DNA of 64,000 nt from Oceanobacillus saliphilus (GCF_023522835.1 NZ_JALCZU010000012.1:50383-114382); one strand, 5' to 3'. Shown: positions 8,309-17,226, counted from the stretch's first letter. Numbers and translations: made by a program. The notes: generated by a model from the letters alone, not told the origin.

Positions 8309-9343
8309 TTAGCTATAATCCGTAACTACAAACGTTCCTGTCGTTTTAAAGTTACTCATGTCTTCAAAAATTCCTTCCACCTCGGACAGTTTAATGTTTC
8401 GTGTTACCATTTTTCCGGGTTGCAATTTATCCTGTGCCACTTGTTCCAAAAGGGAACTAAATCGATATGCTGGAATTCCAAGAGTGGTGATAAATGATTT
8501 TTCATTTAAAACCATATCATCTACAGGGATGGATATAAAACCAGCCTCTTTTTTCGATGTTACGCCAACTTGTAGATGACGGCCGCCTTTTTTCAAACTG
8601 TTGATTCCGTTTAGACATGTTTCCGTAATTCCCAGTGCGTCAACGGAAACATCTGCCCCGCCTTTTGTTAGCTCTTTTACTGCTTCTACTGGGTCATTGT
8701 TCATACTGTTGATTGTGTAATCTGCCCCAAGTTTTTTTGCGAGTTCAATATTGGAGTCATTGATATCGACGCCAATGACATTTGCCCCCATGGAGGAAGC
8801 AATATGAATTGCAGATAGTCCAATACCGCCACAACCATAAACGACAACATTTTCTCCAGGAAGCACATGTACACGATCTACAACACCGTGATAGGCAGTC
8901 ATGAATCGACAGCCTAGTGCAGCAGCATCTGAGAAACTGAGATTCTCTGGTAAATGAATGGCATTTCTATCTCCTTTTGGTACAGCAACATATTCACCAT
9001 ATCCGCCTTGGTAAGCAGTTCCCGGTACGATGAAGGAATCACAAAGGTGAGTGTTACCGGCAATACAATGTGGACATGTTCCATCACTACCGGAAAAAGG
9101 AATAATGACACGATCGCCTCGTTTGAAATTCTTAACGTTATGACCAACTTCTTCAACAACTCCACAGAACTCATGACCAATAATTGGCTGGACAATACCA
9201 TGGTCTCCTACCCATACATGCCAATCACTTCTGCAAACGCCATTTGCCATTGTTTTAATTAAAATGCCATCATGATCTATTTCAGGTGCTGGAACATCCT
9301 TCACTACTGCTTTTTGAACATCTTCTAATACGAGCGCTTTCAT
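8309..9343 (-). CDS. Zinc-dependent medium-chain alcohol dehydrogenase
   Basis: 344 residues with an N-terminal GroES-like domain and a Rossmann domain. Catalytic-zinc ligands are visible in NGVCRSDWH (Cys37), IGHEFCG (His/Glu) and AALGCRF. The structural-zinc loop reads SDGTCPHCIAGNTHLC, with three Cys instead of four and Asp in the first position. The cofactor loop is YGCGGIGLSAIH, with an acidic residue in GVDI at the second strand end that favours NAD(H). Substrate is not predictable beyond a primary or secondary alcohol/aldehyde. It is divergent from a GAF-LuxR regulator 141 bases away, which suggests control by that protein. A partial cre-like sequence (TGAAAGCGTTACCT) lies in the shared gap. 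Confidence 0.9.
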   Translation of the reverse strand: MKALVLEDVQKAVVKDVPAPEIDHDGILIKTMANGVCRSDWHVWVGDHGIVQPIIGHEFCGVVEEVGHNVKNFKRGDRVIIPFSGSDGTCPHCIAGNTHLCDSFIVPGTAYQGGYGEYVAVPKGDRNAIHLPENLSFSDAAALGCRFMTAYHGVVDRVHVLPGENVVVYGCGGIGLSAIHIASSMGANVIGVDINDSNIELAKKLGADYTINSMNNDPVEAVKELTKGGADVSVDALGITETCLNGINSLKKGGRHLQVGVTSKKEAGFISIPVDDMVLNEKSFITTLGIPAYRFSSLLEQVAQDKLQPGKMVTRNIKLSEVEGIFEDMSNFKTTGTFVVTDYS

Positions 9344-9484
9344 AAAATCTCTCCCTGTCTATTTTTATTTGAGTTGGTATGAACGATTCAGGTAACGCTT
9401 TCATAATTTAATGGTATAATATTCCCTGAAGTTAGTATATTACCAAAATTGTATAGTTCATCTACCCTAAAAGGAGTTGGTATC

Positions 9485-10180
9485 ATGATAGAAACGTCTA
9501 CCTTTTTAGAGAAATTAAGTGAAATAGAGAATATAGATTCTCATGAGAAACAAATCATCGCAGTACTTGAGACATACATCGATCTATTTCCTGTACTGGA
9601 TGCCTCTCTTTGCCGGTACTCTCCAATTGGATACCTGGGGGAAGGGATTATTTCCATGCAACAACATGAAATCAAGTATATTCATGATTTGAGATATGAT
9701 GTCAGGACGTTGCCTACGATTATGGCAGCTATCAATCAAAAGCAAGCAAAGTTTTATCGAGACCGTGAACTTTTTGAGAAAACGAGCAGTAACTATGTCA
9801 TTGATTCAAAAATAACTTCTTTTCTCATAACCCCGATTTTGAGTGGGCCATCAGTCATAGGTTTTATTTACAGTGAAAGGTTTGAAAAAGATGTAGAATT
9901 TAACGAGGAATTATTAAGTTGCCTAACCGAATTCAGTAAGCAGGTTGGGTTGGTTCTGCAAGCCTCTACTTATAACAAGGATGATAAACTATTGAGTAAT
10001 CGAGAATTTGAAGTAATGAAGAAAATTTCCTTAGGTCAGACTACAAAAGAAATTGCCTATTCCCTGGGTATCAGTGAACTGACTGTCAAACAGTATGTCA
10101 AATTGGCAATAAAAAAGCTGGATGCATCGAATCGTGTTCACGCTGTAGCTGAATTGTTCAGGAAGGGAATATTGTCTTGA
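9485..10180 (+). CDS. GAF domain / LuxR-type HTH transcriptional regulator
   Basis: 231 residues. The ATG at 9485 follows AAAAGGAGTTGGTATC; an ATG further upstream in the frame lacks such a site. Residues ~15-155 look like a GAF sensor (AINQKQAKFYRDRELFE, then SFLITPILSGPSVIGFIYSE). Residues ~165-228 are a LuxR/GerE helix-turn-helix: LLSNREFEVMKKISLGQTTK, EIAYSLGISELTVKQYV and KKLDASNRVHAVAELFRKG. There is no receiver domain, so the input is probably a small ligand. It lies head to head with the zinc alcohol dehydrogenase and upstream of an aldo/keto reductase, so aldehyde/alcohol metabolism is a plausible regulon (inference). Confidence 0.82.
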   Translation: MIETSTFLEKLSEIENIDSHEKQIIAVLETYIDLFPVLDASLCRYSPIGYLGEGIISMQQHEIKYIHDLRYDVRTLPTIMAAINQKQAKFYRDRELFEKTSSNYVIDSKITSFLITPILSGPSVIGFIYSERFEKDVEFNEELLSCLTEFSKQVGLVLQASTYNKDDKLLSNREFEVMKKISLGQTTKEIAYSLGISELTVKQYVKLAIKKLDASNRVHAVAELFRKGILS

Positions 10181-10237
10181 CTATAAGCGGGTATCGTTTA
10201 TAATTTGACAAAATTCGGGAAGTGAAAGTAATCTATA

Positions 10238-10265
10238 ATGACAAATACGGTATGATGGATATAAT
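10238..10265 (+). promoter_or_regulatory. Possible SigA-type promoter for the aldo/keto reductase
   Basis: ATGACA, 16 bases, TATAAT, 29 bases before the start codon. Confidence 0.4.
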
Positions 10266-10294
10266 ATATACATCTTTTTAGGGGGGGCTTATCA

Positions 10295-11218
10295 ATGAGT
10301 ATGAAACGAATGAAGTTAGGGACGAGCGATTTAAAAGTTCCTCAAATTGCATTGGGCTGTATGAGTATGAATAAACTTTCTAAACCGGAAGCTGCAAAGG
10401 TGATAGAGAATGCACTGGAGCATGGAATTGATTTCTTTGATCATGCAGATATTTATGGTAGCGGAGATTCCGAATCCATTTTCGCTGAAGCTATTGAGAT
10501 GTCACCGTCTGTTCGTGAAAAGATTACGATCCAGACAAAGACAGGCATTCGTGATGGCTATTATGATTTTTCCAAAGAACATATTTTGAAATCGGCTGAT
10601 GAAAGCCTCAAGCGTCTCAAGACAGACTACTTGGATGTATTTCTGCTGCATCGGCCGGATGCACTCGTAGAACCGGAAGAAGTAGCGGAAGCCTTTACGA
10701 CACTATTCGAGAGTGGAAAAGTACGTCATTTCGGTGTGAGCAACCATAATCCGATGCAAATAGAGCTACTGAAAAAGTATTTAAATCAGGAGCTGGTGGT
10801 AAACCAACTACAGTTGAGTGTTACAAACACAAATATGATGAGACAAGGACTCTATGTAAATACGCCATTTGATTATGCGTTGAACCGCGATGGGAGTATA
10901 CTTGATTACAGTCGCTTGAATGATATGACCATTCAGGCTTGGTCACCGTTTCGATACGGTTATTTTGAGGGATTTTTCATCAATCATGAGGACTTTAAAG
11001 AACTGAACATCAAGCTTCAGGAAATCGGTGAAAAATACGGTGTAACGAAATCTGCGGTTGCTGTAGCATGGATTCTTCGTCATCCGGCAAAAATCCAAAC
11101 GATTGTCGGTACGATGACACCTGAAAGACTGACGAACATAGCCAAAGCTTCGACCGTCGAACTGACAAGGGAAGAATGGTACGAAATCTATCGTTCGGCG
11201 GGGAATCAAGTGCTGTAA
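10295..11218 (+). CDS. Aldo/keto reductase (YdhF/YcsN-like)
   Basis: 307 residues of the (beta/alpha)8 AKR fold. The catalytic tetrad is visible: Asp49 and Tyr54 in FFDHADIYG, Lys82 in QTKTG and His119 in FLLHRPD. The NADPH-binding end shows AWSPFRYG and later TIVGTMTPERL. Length and motifs fit the single-domain oxidoreductases of the YdhF/YcsN group, which reduce small carbonyls with NADPH; the physiological substrate is not known. The start has a very strong AGGGGGGG site. A terminator follows at 11229-11261, so it is transcribed on its own or with the LuxR gene 114 bases upstream. Confidence 0.9.
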   Translation: MSMKRMKLGTSDLKVPQIALGCMSMNKLSKPEAAKVIENALEHGIDFFDHADIYGSGDSESIFAEAIEMSPSVREKITIQTKTGIRDGYYDFSKEHILKSADESLKRLKTDYLDVFLLHRPDALVEPEEVAEAFTTLFESGKVRHFGVSNHNPMQIELLKKYLNQELVVNQLQLSVTNTNMMRQGLYVNTPFDYALNRDGSILDYSRLNDMTIQAWSPFRYGYFEGFFINHEDFKELNIKLQEIGEKYGVTKSAVAVAWILRHPAKIQTIVGTMTPERLTNIAKASTVELTREEWYEIYRSAGNQVL

Positions 11219-11228
11219 AGTGAAACCC

Positions 11229-11261
11229 AAAACATGTATCTTTTCAAGGTACATGTTTTTT
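11229..11261 (+). terminator. Terminator of aldo/keto reductase
   Basis: AAAACATGTA / TACATGTTTT stem and T-run, 10 bases after the stop codon. Confidence 0.85.
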
Positions 11262-11378
11262 CATAAAGATTTAATTTTGTCCGATTATTACCGTATACTT
11301 GTGATAAAATAAAATTACAGAATAGTAAATCAATGTTTGAACTATAATGCTAAATTGATAAAATAGGGGGGAATAGTA

Positions 11379-11708
11379 TTGGTAACGATAGAAGATTTTA
11401 TGAAGCTGGATATTCGGATTGGAACGGTGACGAAGGCCGAACCATTTCCCGAGGCGAGGAAACCTGCAATAAAATTAGAGATTGATTTTGGTGAAATGGG
11501 CATAAAAAACTCATCCGCGCAAATTACCAAAAGATATGAACCAGTAAAACTTATAGGCCGTCAAGTTGCTGCAGTGGTAAATTTCCCCCCGAGGCGTATT
11601 GCAGGGTTTAAATCTGAAGTATTGGTGATTGGGGGAGTTCCGGAAGAAGGGGATGTTGTTCTTTTGAAACCGGATGAACTTGTTGAAAATGGTACAAAAA
11701 TTCTTTAG
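11379..11708 (+). CDS. csaA: CsaA, secretion-associated tRNA-binding-domain chaperone
   Basis: 109 residues, the normal length for CsaA (110 in B. subtilis). It starts at a TTG after ATAGGGGGGAATAG. The whole protein is a single OB-fold of the EMAP-II/tRNA-binding type: [24 protein letters not shown] and [19 protein letters not shown]. Family knowledge: CsaA is a homodimer with chaperone-like activity that binds SecA and preproteins, linked to protein export. It is transcribed alone, and a family B repeat hairpin follows immediately. Confidence 0.93.
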   Translation: MVTIEDFMKLDIRIGTVTKAEPFPEARKPAIKLEIDFGEMGIKNSSAQITKRYEPVKLIGRQVAAVVNFPPRRIAGFKSEVLVIGGVPEEGDVVLLKPDELVENGTKIL

Positions 11709-11723
11709 GACGTTTGACTATGT

Positions 11724-11792
11724 TGGCAAGTAAGAAAGTACAAACTTTCTTACTTGCATAAGTGCAACTAGGCATACGCCATGTTTACTAAA
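11724..11792 (+). repeat. Dispersed repeat family B copy (REP-like hairpin element)
   Basis: Begins with the inverted repeat GCAAGTAAGAAAGT / ACTTTCTTACTTGC, then ATAAGTGCAACTAGGCATACG and CCATGTTTACTAAAA. The layout is near-identical to 13640-13706, and related cores in reverse orientation occur at 17811, 42263 and 42608. Here it doubles as a terminator for csaA. Confidence 0.7.
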
Positions 11793-11815
11793 AGGGAGTT
11801 ACAGGTTTTTTTACT

Positions 11816-12154
11816 CTATTCCTGTTCATCTTCTGGAAGAGCTTTAATCGTCGATGCTAGTTCAGAAATAATGAGTTTGCTTCCGATAATCGGTGATTCC
11901 TTTTCCTGATCAGGTTTACTGCCTTGGTGGGCCTCTCTGAAATGGTCACTGTTTCTCCAGGATGTGAAGTTTTCAAGATTTTCCCAGTACATATTAACAT
12001 TCAGTTCATCGTATTCTTCGATATTTTGTGTCACTAGAACTTCCACTTTATGAAAACCTTCCATTTTCTGAAGTAGACCTGGTTTGGTGAATGCAGGTGC
12101 CATTTTTGCTGCCATACCTTTTTTCGTCTTGATTCTATTCGTAACAATAAACAT
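11816..12154 (-). CDS. IsdG-type heme-degrading monooxygenase
   Basis: 112 residues of an antibiotic-biosynthesis-monooxygenase ferredoxin-like fold. The IsdG/HmoA catalytic triad is present: Asn in FIVTNRIK, Trp in NFTSWRNSDHF and His in REAHQG. The C-terminal ESPIIGSKLIISE matches the IsdG ending. Family knowledge: such enzymes bind one heme and cleave the porphyrin to release iron using oxygen and an electron donor. No heme uptake genes are nearby. The start has GGGAGGATATT upstream. Assignment between HmoA and IsdG is not possible by eye. Confidence 0.85.
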   Translation of the reverse strand: MFIVTNRIKTKKGMAAKMAPAFTKPGLLQKMEGFHKVEVLVTQNIEEYDELNVNMYWENLENFTSWRNSDHFREAHQGSKPDQEKESPIIGSKLIISELASTIKALPEDEQE

Positions 12155-12452
12155 ATCAATATCCTCCCTTAGTTGAAGATACTATTAGTATACTGGAATG
12201 AGTTTTATAATCCTAGTTATGCACTTCCAATAAAATGCATGTCTTGCCAGTAAGTACCGTCACTTTTTTAGGAAGTCATGGCCAGGAGATATAAAAATAA
12301 GCGCATAGGCACCCAAACACCTGTCCTGTGCGCGAAAATGTACTTCCTTTTTGATAAAATAAAAATACTGAAAATTTGCTTAATCAATGTTTATTTTTAG
12401 AGAGATAAGTATAGTCGAATAAAGAAAGGCAAATTCTAGAGGAGGGATCCAA
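12155..12452. other. Intergenic region with an unassigned hairpin
   Basis: An imperfect stem GCGCATAGG / CCTGTGCGC at about 12300-12339 encloses CACCCAAACACCTGT. A fragment of it, CAAACACCTGTCCTG, recurs at about 17871-17885. I see no gene here. The stem could be a repeat remnant. Confidence 0.4.
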
Positions 12453-12896
12453 ATGTATTTAAAGAAAAAGAATATGTTTTATGTTGATTTATCAGAACTG
12501 CCCCAGTGGAAAAGTTTTGATGTGGTTACAAATACACCATTCGAGGAGGTTGGAGTGGAGCGGTTGTATGGGGTGGAGGATCATATTCTTGATTACAGGT
12601 TAATTGAAATGCTCGACCTTGGCGTAGTAAAAGATCATTATAATGATACGTGCTATATTTATAATCCAACTGCGGGTAATTTCTTTAATGAAACAATGAA
12701 GCTTGGAATCTATTACCAGATTACCCATCCAGAATATGATGATAAGGAGTTGGATCGTTGGATATTCGGAAATGAAGATGGCGTCGAATACATACTGAAT
12801 CTTTTTCCACAAGATGGACCATGCATTTTAAGCCTGTTAAATGATACTTTCAAAAGTAAGAAAGGGAAAGTGCTGAAATTCAGAGCGCGCTCGTGA
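12453..12896 (+). CDS. Hypothetical protein
   Basis: 147 residues. ATG after an AGAGGAGGGATCC ribosome site, clearly a real start. It has no signal peptide and no membrane helix. It is acidic and rich in aromatics (RLYGVEDHILDYRLIEM, GIYYQITHPEYDDKELDRW, PQDGPCILSLLNDTF). The composition is that of a small cytoplasmic globular protein. I do not recognise a family. It stands alone between the monooxygenase and the SRPBCC gene, so context gives no clue. Confidence 0.75.
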   Translation: MYLKKKNMFYVDLSELPQWKSFDVVTNTPFEEVGVERLYGVEDHILDYRLIEMLDLGVVKDHYNDTCYIYNPTAGNFFNETMKLGIYYQITHPEYDDKELDRWIFGNEDGVEYILNLFPQDGPCILSLLNDTFKSKKGKVLKFRARS

Positions 12897-13000
12897 ATGC
12901 ATGAATCATACATAGAGAATAAGATGTAAGTCTGCCTGGAGGACATCCTCAACTATTTCGAACTAATTCGGGTGGTGCCTGGTGCGCGTGACTACAAGTG

Positions 13001-13432
13001 CTAGACTTCGTTGGCAATTGCTTCGGTAAGACCTTTTGTCGTTTTCGGTATGACGGATTTGAGGGCTGGTTTAATTGCAGGTGCAAGCAGGCCACCTGGT
13101 TTAATGAAAAGATATCCTGTAATTTTCGTGCTGATATCTGTTACTTTTTCGGCTTCAAAATAACCTGAGCCTGTAAACTTTTCATTGATTCCTTTCAGGT
13201 CAAAGGTGACTTTGGTCGGCTCCTGCCAGTTTGTGATCGTTACCTTCATGTGCAATGTTCTTTTGATGACACCAATATCACTGACAAATTTCCATGTGGA
13301 CTGGTTGTCATTTAGTATCCTATGTTCTATATATCCAGGAACCAATGGCGCCCAGTTATTAATATCGCTAACAAAATTCCAGACCGTTTCAATTGGCCGA
13401 TTCACCAGAATGGTATGTTTTCCACTTGCCAT
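13001..13432 (-). CDS. SRPBCC / CoxG-like (polyketide cyclase-type) protein
   Basis: 143 residues from the ATG after AGGAGGTTATCAT; the longer frame to 13513 has no ribosome site. The START-like helix-grip fold pattern is clear: opening strand HTILVNRPIETVWNFVSDI with NNWAPLVPGY, then WKFVSDIGVI, TNWQEPTKVTFDLKG and a long C-terminal helix that would cap a hydrophobic pocket. It resembles the CoxG/SRPBCC group. The ligand is not predictable. Single-gene unit. A second, different SRPBCC gene is at 49570. Confidence 0.82.
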   Translation of the reverse strand: MASGKHTILVNRPIETVWNFVSDINNWAPLVPGYIEHRILNDNQSTWKFVSDIGVIKRTLHMKVTITNWQEPTKVTFDLKGINEKFTGSGYFEAEKVTDISTKITGYLFIKPGGLLAPAIKPALKSVIPKTTKGLTEAIANEV

Positions 13433-13591
13433 ATGATAACCTCCTGTTCGATTCCATCCATTTAATGTTATGAAATATCCACTACTACTATTACCCTCGG
13501 GGTTGTTTGTCAAAACCTAAAGGTCGGCGCTACTCCGTTTGCAGAAACTTTTTCTCGTGAAAGGGCAGCATGAGCCGGCATGTATAGAAAT

Positions 13592-13638
13592 AAATAGCCT
13601 TTCATGTCTCACATCAGAGAAAATGAAAGGCTATTTTT
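13592..13638. terminator. Terminator hairpin
   Basis: AAATAGCCTTTCAT / ATGAAAGGCTATTT with a ~17-base loop and T-rich flanks on both strands. It could serve the exporter on the minus strand. Confidence 0.7.
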
Positions 13639-13639
13639 A

Positions 13640-13706
13640 GTAAGTAAGAAAGTATAAACTTCCTTACTGCATAAGTGCAACGAAGGCATTCGCCAAGTTT
13701 TCTAAT
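13640..13706 (+). repeat. Dispersed repeat family B copy
   Basis: Imperfect hairpin GTAAGTAAGAAAGT / ACTTCCTTACT, followed by GCATAAGTGCAACGAAGGC and ATTCGCCAAGTTTTCTAA. Most complete copy in the window. Confidence 0.7.
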
Positions 13707-13765
13707 GAACTGACTAGAAGTGAGCGGATCACTGCAAGCCCAGATACACGATTATAATTATTATT

Positions 13766-13793
13766 CGACAAAAACCACGGAGTGACAGGCACC
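13766..13793 (+). repeat. Dispersed repeat family A copy
   Basis: CGACAAAAACCACGGAGTGA then CAGGCACC. Its last base is the first base of the complement of the exporter's TAG stop codon. Confidence 0.75.
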
Positions 13794-15259
13794 TATCTGA
13801 GTTGGATTTTATTCTCTTCAGGGGTTGCGCGTTTTATAAAGAATGCAAGAATCAGTGCTACCACAATAATGAAGGTAGACACGAGGAATGCATCATTGAT
13901 TCCTCCAAGCATTGCTTCCAGTGCGATTTGCTGCTTCCCCTCAGCTGTCGGCTGTCCGGTCATTGCTTCGGTTAATTTGTTGGCGTACCCCTTTTCACGA
14001 GTAGCCATAATAGTAATGATCAAGGCAGTACCGATTGCTCCCGATACTTGATTCAACGTATTGTTCATTGCAGTCCCATGCGGATAATAATCGACCGGCA
14101 ACTGATTCAATCCATTGGTCTGTACAGGCATCATAACCATGGACATCCCCAACATCCGGATTACATGGATGAACATTAAGTAGTAATAACTCGTTTCAAA
14201 CGTTAAATTACTAAGCGCAAAGGTCGTTCCCATCATAAGGGTTAACCCCGTGATGGCGAGAATTTTCCCGCCATACTTATCAAACAGTCTTCCGGTTATA
14301 GGAGACATGATGGCACTAACGATAGCTCCCGGTAAAAGCATTAATCCAGCTTCCATCGGGGAAACACCAAGAATGGTCTGTACGTAAATCGGCAAGAGCA
14401 TAAATCCTGAAAACATCGCCATGTTAATAACAATCATGAGAATCGCAGCCAATGAAAACATCGGATAGGAAAACACATCAAAATTAAGCATCGGCTGTTT
14501 TAGTTTGCTTTGACGCTGAATAAACAGGACCAGCGAAATTATACCTGCGATAAGTGTCACGTAAACTTGAGGATTGCTCCACCCAAGGGACCCCGCTGAA
14601 CTGAATCCATACAGCAACCCACCAAAACCAATGCTCGATAAGACGAGAGAAAATCCATCAAAATCGATGTTCACTTTATCTTTCTTATCTTTTAATAAGA
14701 AAAAGCCGAGCAGAAGGATGGCAATCGCGATCGGTGCAATAAAGTGGAACAGCATTCTCCAATTATAATGCTCCACAATCCACCCGGAGAGTGTCGGCCC
14801 AATTGCTGGTGCGAACATCAGAATCAATCCAAGGACTCCCATTGCAGTACCACGTTTTGCAACAGGGAAACTAACCAGAATAACATTCATTAAAAGTGGC
14901 ATCATAATCGCTGAACCAGATGCCTGAATCATGCGGCCTGCAAGCAGTACGTTAAACATTGGAGCAAATCCGGCCAGCACCGTCCCTACGGAAAATAGGA
15001 GCATTGCTGCCAAAAATAAATGACGAACAGAATATTTTTGTATGAGAAAGGCAGTAGTCGGAATTAAGATACCGTTAACTAACATATAACCTGTACTCAG
15101 CCACTGGGCAGTAGCGGTAGTAATGTTTAAATCTGCCATAATGGAAGGCAGTGCAACGTTCAATAAAGTATTATTTAAAAACGAAATAAAGGCACCAATC
15201 ATCAAAATGGCAATAATACCATACTTTGGACGACTGACGCTGTTTAGTGACTCACTCAT
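13793..15259 (-). CDS. DHA2 (EmrB/QacA) family MFS drug exporter
   Basis: 488 residues from the ATG after TTGGAGGAAAAAAG. The 14-helix DHA2 pattern is visible, with motif A-like sequence FLIQKYSVRHLF and the antiporter motif C region LGLILMFAPAIGPTLSGWIV in helix 5 (EmrB-type). NTLLNVALPSIMADLNI in helix 1 is typical of the family. Family knowledge: proton-driven efflux of lipophilic cations, dyes or antibiotics across the cytoplasmic membrane. No TetR/MarR regulator is adjacent. Its own promoter is visible upstream. The stop codon touches a family A repeat. Confidence 0.9.
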   Translation of the reverse strand: MSESLNSVSRPKYGIIAILMIGAFISFLNNTLLNVALPSIMADLNITTATAQWLSTGYMLVNGILIPTTAFLIQKYSVRHLFLAAMLLFSVGTVLAGFAPMFNVLLAGRMIQASGSAIMMPLLMNVILVSFPVAKRGTAMGVLGLILMFAPAIGPTLSGWIVEHYNWRMLFHFIAPIAIAILLLGFFLLKDKKDKVNIDFDGFSLVLSSIGFGGLLYGFSSAGSLGWSNPQVYVTLIAGIISLVLFIQRQSKLKQPMLNFDVFSYPMFSLAAILMIVINMAMFSGFMLLPIYVQTILGVSPMEAGLMLLPGAIVSAIMSPITGRLFDKYGGKILAITGLTLMMGTTFALSNLTFETSYYYLMFIHVIRMLGMSMVMMPVQTNGLNQLPVDYYPHGTAMNNTLNQVSGAIGTALIITIMATREKGYANKLTEAMTGQPTAEGKQQIALEAMLGGINDAFLVSTFIIVVALILAFFIKRATPEENKIQLR

Positions 15260-15309
15260 CTTTTTTCCTCCAATTGGAATCAGCAAAATTCCGTTTAACC
15301 ATAAAATAT

Positions 15310-15338
15310 ATCATATACCTCGTTGCAATTGTTTTCAA
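15310..15338 (-). promoter_or_regulatory. SigA-type promoter for the DHA2 exporter
   Basis: Minus strand TTGAAA, 17 bases, TATGAT, 51 bases before the ATG. Confidence 0.6.
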
Positions 15339-15724
15339 TAAAGAAACCTCATTACATAGAGAAATTAATAAGCGTCCCCACATATCCCTCACCGTTAGGA
15401 AATACGAAATAAGCGCTCTACACCACGTCCTAAAACGGTTGATTAGTTGACAATACACTTAAAAAATTATTTAAAGTAGACAATTTTATAGCTAAACGTC
15501 GCTCCTAAGTGAAATTGTAGAATGAATGTTCTTTTGTCGTTAAGAATGTCTACTAGATGCAGATAAGCTTTACAGGAGGGTTTCAGATAAACGTTTACAA
15601 AAAAGATAGGATCTATGTTTGATGAAGCAGCGTTAATACGTGGAGTGGACATCGAAGTTATGAGGGAAGGTACTTTAGATTATTGCCCGATGAAAAATAA
15701 TATACTGGGTGGTAGTATGGAAAA
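15339..15724. other. Intergenic region, no supported gene
   Basis: AT-rich. The longest reading is a 50-codon frame from 15615 (MFDEAALIRGVDIEVM) without a ribosome site, which I do not believe is a gene. Confidence 0.5.
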
Positions 15725-15760
15725 ACAAAAGAAACAGAATATATATTCTGTTCCTTTTGT
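15725..15760 (-). terminator. Terminator of the DUF3231 gene
   Basis: ACAAAAG-ACAGAAT / ATTCTGT-CTTTTGT imperfect stem with a T-run on the minus strand, just after the stop at 15764. Confidence 0.7.
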
Positions 15761-15763
15761 CGT

Positions 15764-16276
15764 TTAACAGTCTTCGGTATTATAATGGTGCAATGGTGGT
15801 GGAATTAACCAGCCTTTTTCCTTGTTCAGTCGAAGAACTTTTGCACCAAGAGCAGCTTTTTGCATATGAAATTGTCCATACATCATAGCGATGTCTTCTC
15901 GGACGGATTGACCTATGATCTGACTACATAAAACTAAACCTGCAGCAATATTTGCAGACAAAGCAGCTGATATCTCCGGGTCTTGAAAACGAGCTCCTGT
16001 TGGAATGTCCTCTAATCGAGCTTTCGCGCGTTCAGGAGGTGTTGGAGGTAATCCAATACCATTATCTTTTAATAAAGTTTCAATTTGTTTTATTTCTTCT
16101 TGTGCGCCTTGAATCGCTTCTTCAAGTAACTTTTGCAGGTCCACGTCACCAGTATGGTTTAGTTTGGTTTGGTAACCTGCAACCATTCCTTTAGCTGCTA
16201 AAAGAAATGACCAATTTGCAAAAACTTCACCATAGTGCATCGGTTCATTTTTTGGATTCCCGCTTAATATTCCCAT
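15764..16276 (-). CDS. DUF3231 family protein, ferritin-like helical
   Basis: 170 residues from the ATG after AAGGAGTGTTTTT; the longer frame reaching 16357 is rejected for lack of a ribosome site. It begins MGILSGNPKNEPMHYGEVF. A conserved loop GLPPTPPERAKARLEDIPTG sits between two long helices, and it ends KEKGWLIPPPLHHY. Half-length DUF3231 proteins like this, about 170 residues, are common in Bacillaceae and predicted to be helical bundles. Their function is unknown; some relatives have been linked to spores or stress. Single gene. Confidence 0.8.
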   Translation of the reverse strand: MGILSGNPKNEPMHYGEVFANWSFLLAAKGMVAGYQTKLNHTGDVDLQKLLEEAIQGAQEEIKQIETLLKDNGIGLPPTPPERAKARLEDIPTGARFQDPEISAALSANIAAGLVLCSQIIGQSVREDIAMMYGQFHMQKAALGAKVLRLNKEKGWLIPPPLHHYNTEDC

Positions 16277-16684
16277 AAAAACACTCCTTATTGCGTTTTT
16301 GAAATTCATAAATATTTTCCTCCTTGCAGAGGGTAAACATACGTACAGTTTGTGCAAGGAATAGGATTTTATTCACTTTATAAACAGTGTTCGTTTGCGC
16401 TACTTTAATTGGCCAGGGTTAATAGTAAAGAAAATCTAACCATATTACTGTATAAGTGCACAGGGTCCATCTTATATGATGGGGGATGCAAAAGATCCTT
16501 TTCACGAATTAATTTAGGCAAGTCCCCGAACGCTCAAGGAACAAAATTAAGCGCTCCATTCGACGTCTGGGAACGATTACTATCCTCGTGCAAATGAGTT
16601 AAAAAATAATTAGGGCACCTGTTACGCATAACAATGCAAAAATAAACCAACCTATAATGAACCAACTATAGGGAGGTAATATGT
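16277..16684. other. Intergenic region
   Basis: No gene is visible. Around 16425-16460 the sequence TATTACTGTATAAGTGCAC resembles the middle of repeat family B, so a decayed copy may be present. TATAAT at about 16649 could be the -10 of the CBS gene, but no clear -35 is seen. Confidence 0.35.
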
Positions 16685-17122
16685 ATGTCACAATCGTTAA
16701 GAGATATTATGACGTCGCAAGTTATGACAGTTAATGAAACCCAATCTGTTCAAGAGGCTGCTGCCATTATGAGTCAGTATAATATTGGGGCTGTACCAGT
16801 TGTAAATAATAGTGGACATATGGTTGGCATTATAACTGACCGGGACATTACTTTACGTACAACTGCGCAAGGTCAAAACGCGCAAACACAAGTTTCTCAA
16901 GTCATGACAGCACAACAAATGGTCCAAGGTACACCAGATATGGATGTACACGAGGCGGCACAGTTAATGGCTGAGCAGCAAATCCGTCGACTGCCTGTTG
17001 TAGAGAACAATCAGATCGTTGGAATGGTAGCATTGGGAGACCTCGCTGTGCAAAATCAATATGCAAATGAGGCTGAGCAGGCGCTTTCAAGTATTTCAAC
17101 ACCTTCTGCGCCTCAGTCGTAG
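16685..17122 (+). CDS. Two-CBS-domain protein (YhcV-like)
   Basis: 145 residues with two tandem CBS domains: residues ~8-62 (MTSQVMTVNETQSVQEAAAI, then NIGAVPVVNNSGHMVGIITD) and ~72-128 (VMTAQQMVQGTPDMDVHEAA, then IRRLPVVENNQIVGMVAL). A Gln/Ala/Ser-rich tail follows. Stand-alone CBS pairs of this type bind adenine nucleotides and resemble B. subtilis YhcV. Whether this one is a regulatory subunit of another protein is unknown. The start follows GGGAGGTAATATGT. It is monocistronic, with a long terminator. Confidence 0.88.
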   Translation: MSQSLRDIMTSQVMTVNETQSVQEAAAIMSQYNIGAVPVVNNSGHMVGIITDRDITLRTTAQGQNAQTQVSQVMTAQQMVQGTPDMDVHEAAQLMAEQQIRRLPVVENNQIVGMVALGDLAVQNQYANEAEQALSSISTPSAPQS

Positions 17123-17173
17123 AACATAGCTCAACTTATCTAAAAGCAGTAATCTTCTAATATATTTTCATTC

Positions 17174-17226
17174 AAGTGTCTGCCCTATTGTTTTTACACT
17201 TAAAACAATAGGGCAGACACTTTTTT
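17174..17226 (+). terminator. Strong terminator of the CBS gene
   Basis: AAGTGTCTGCCCTATTGTTT / AAACAATAGGGCAGACACTT, a 20-bp stem followed by TTTTT. Confidence 0.92.

Noticed and set aside
12970-12991. GGTGGTGCCTGGTGCGCGTGAC as a further family A repeat
   Set aside because: Only part of the core matches and the left arm is absent.
15615-15767. 50-codon ORF MFDEAALIRGV...
   Set aside because: No ribosome site, ends inside a terminator hairpin, no family recognised.
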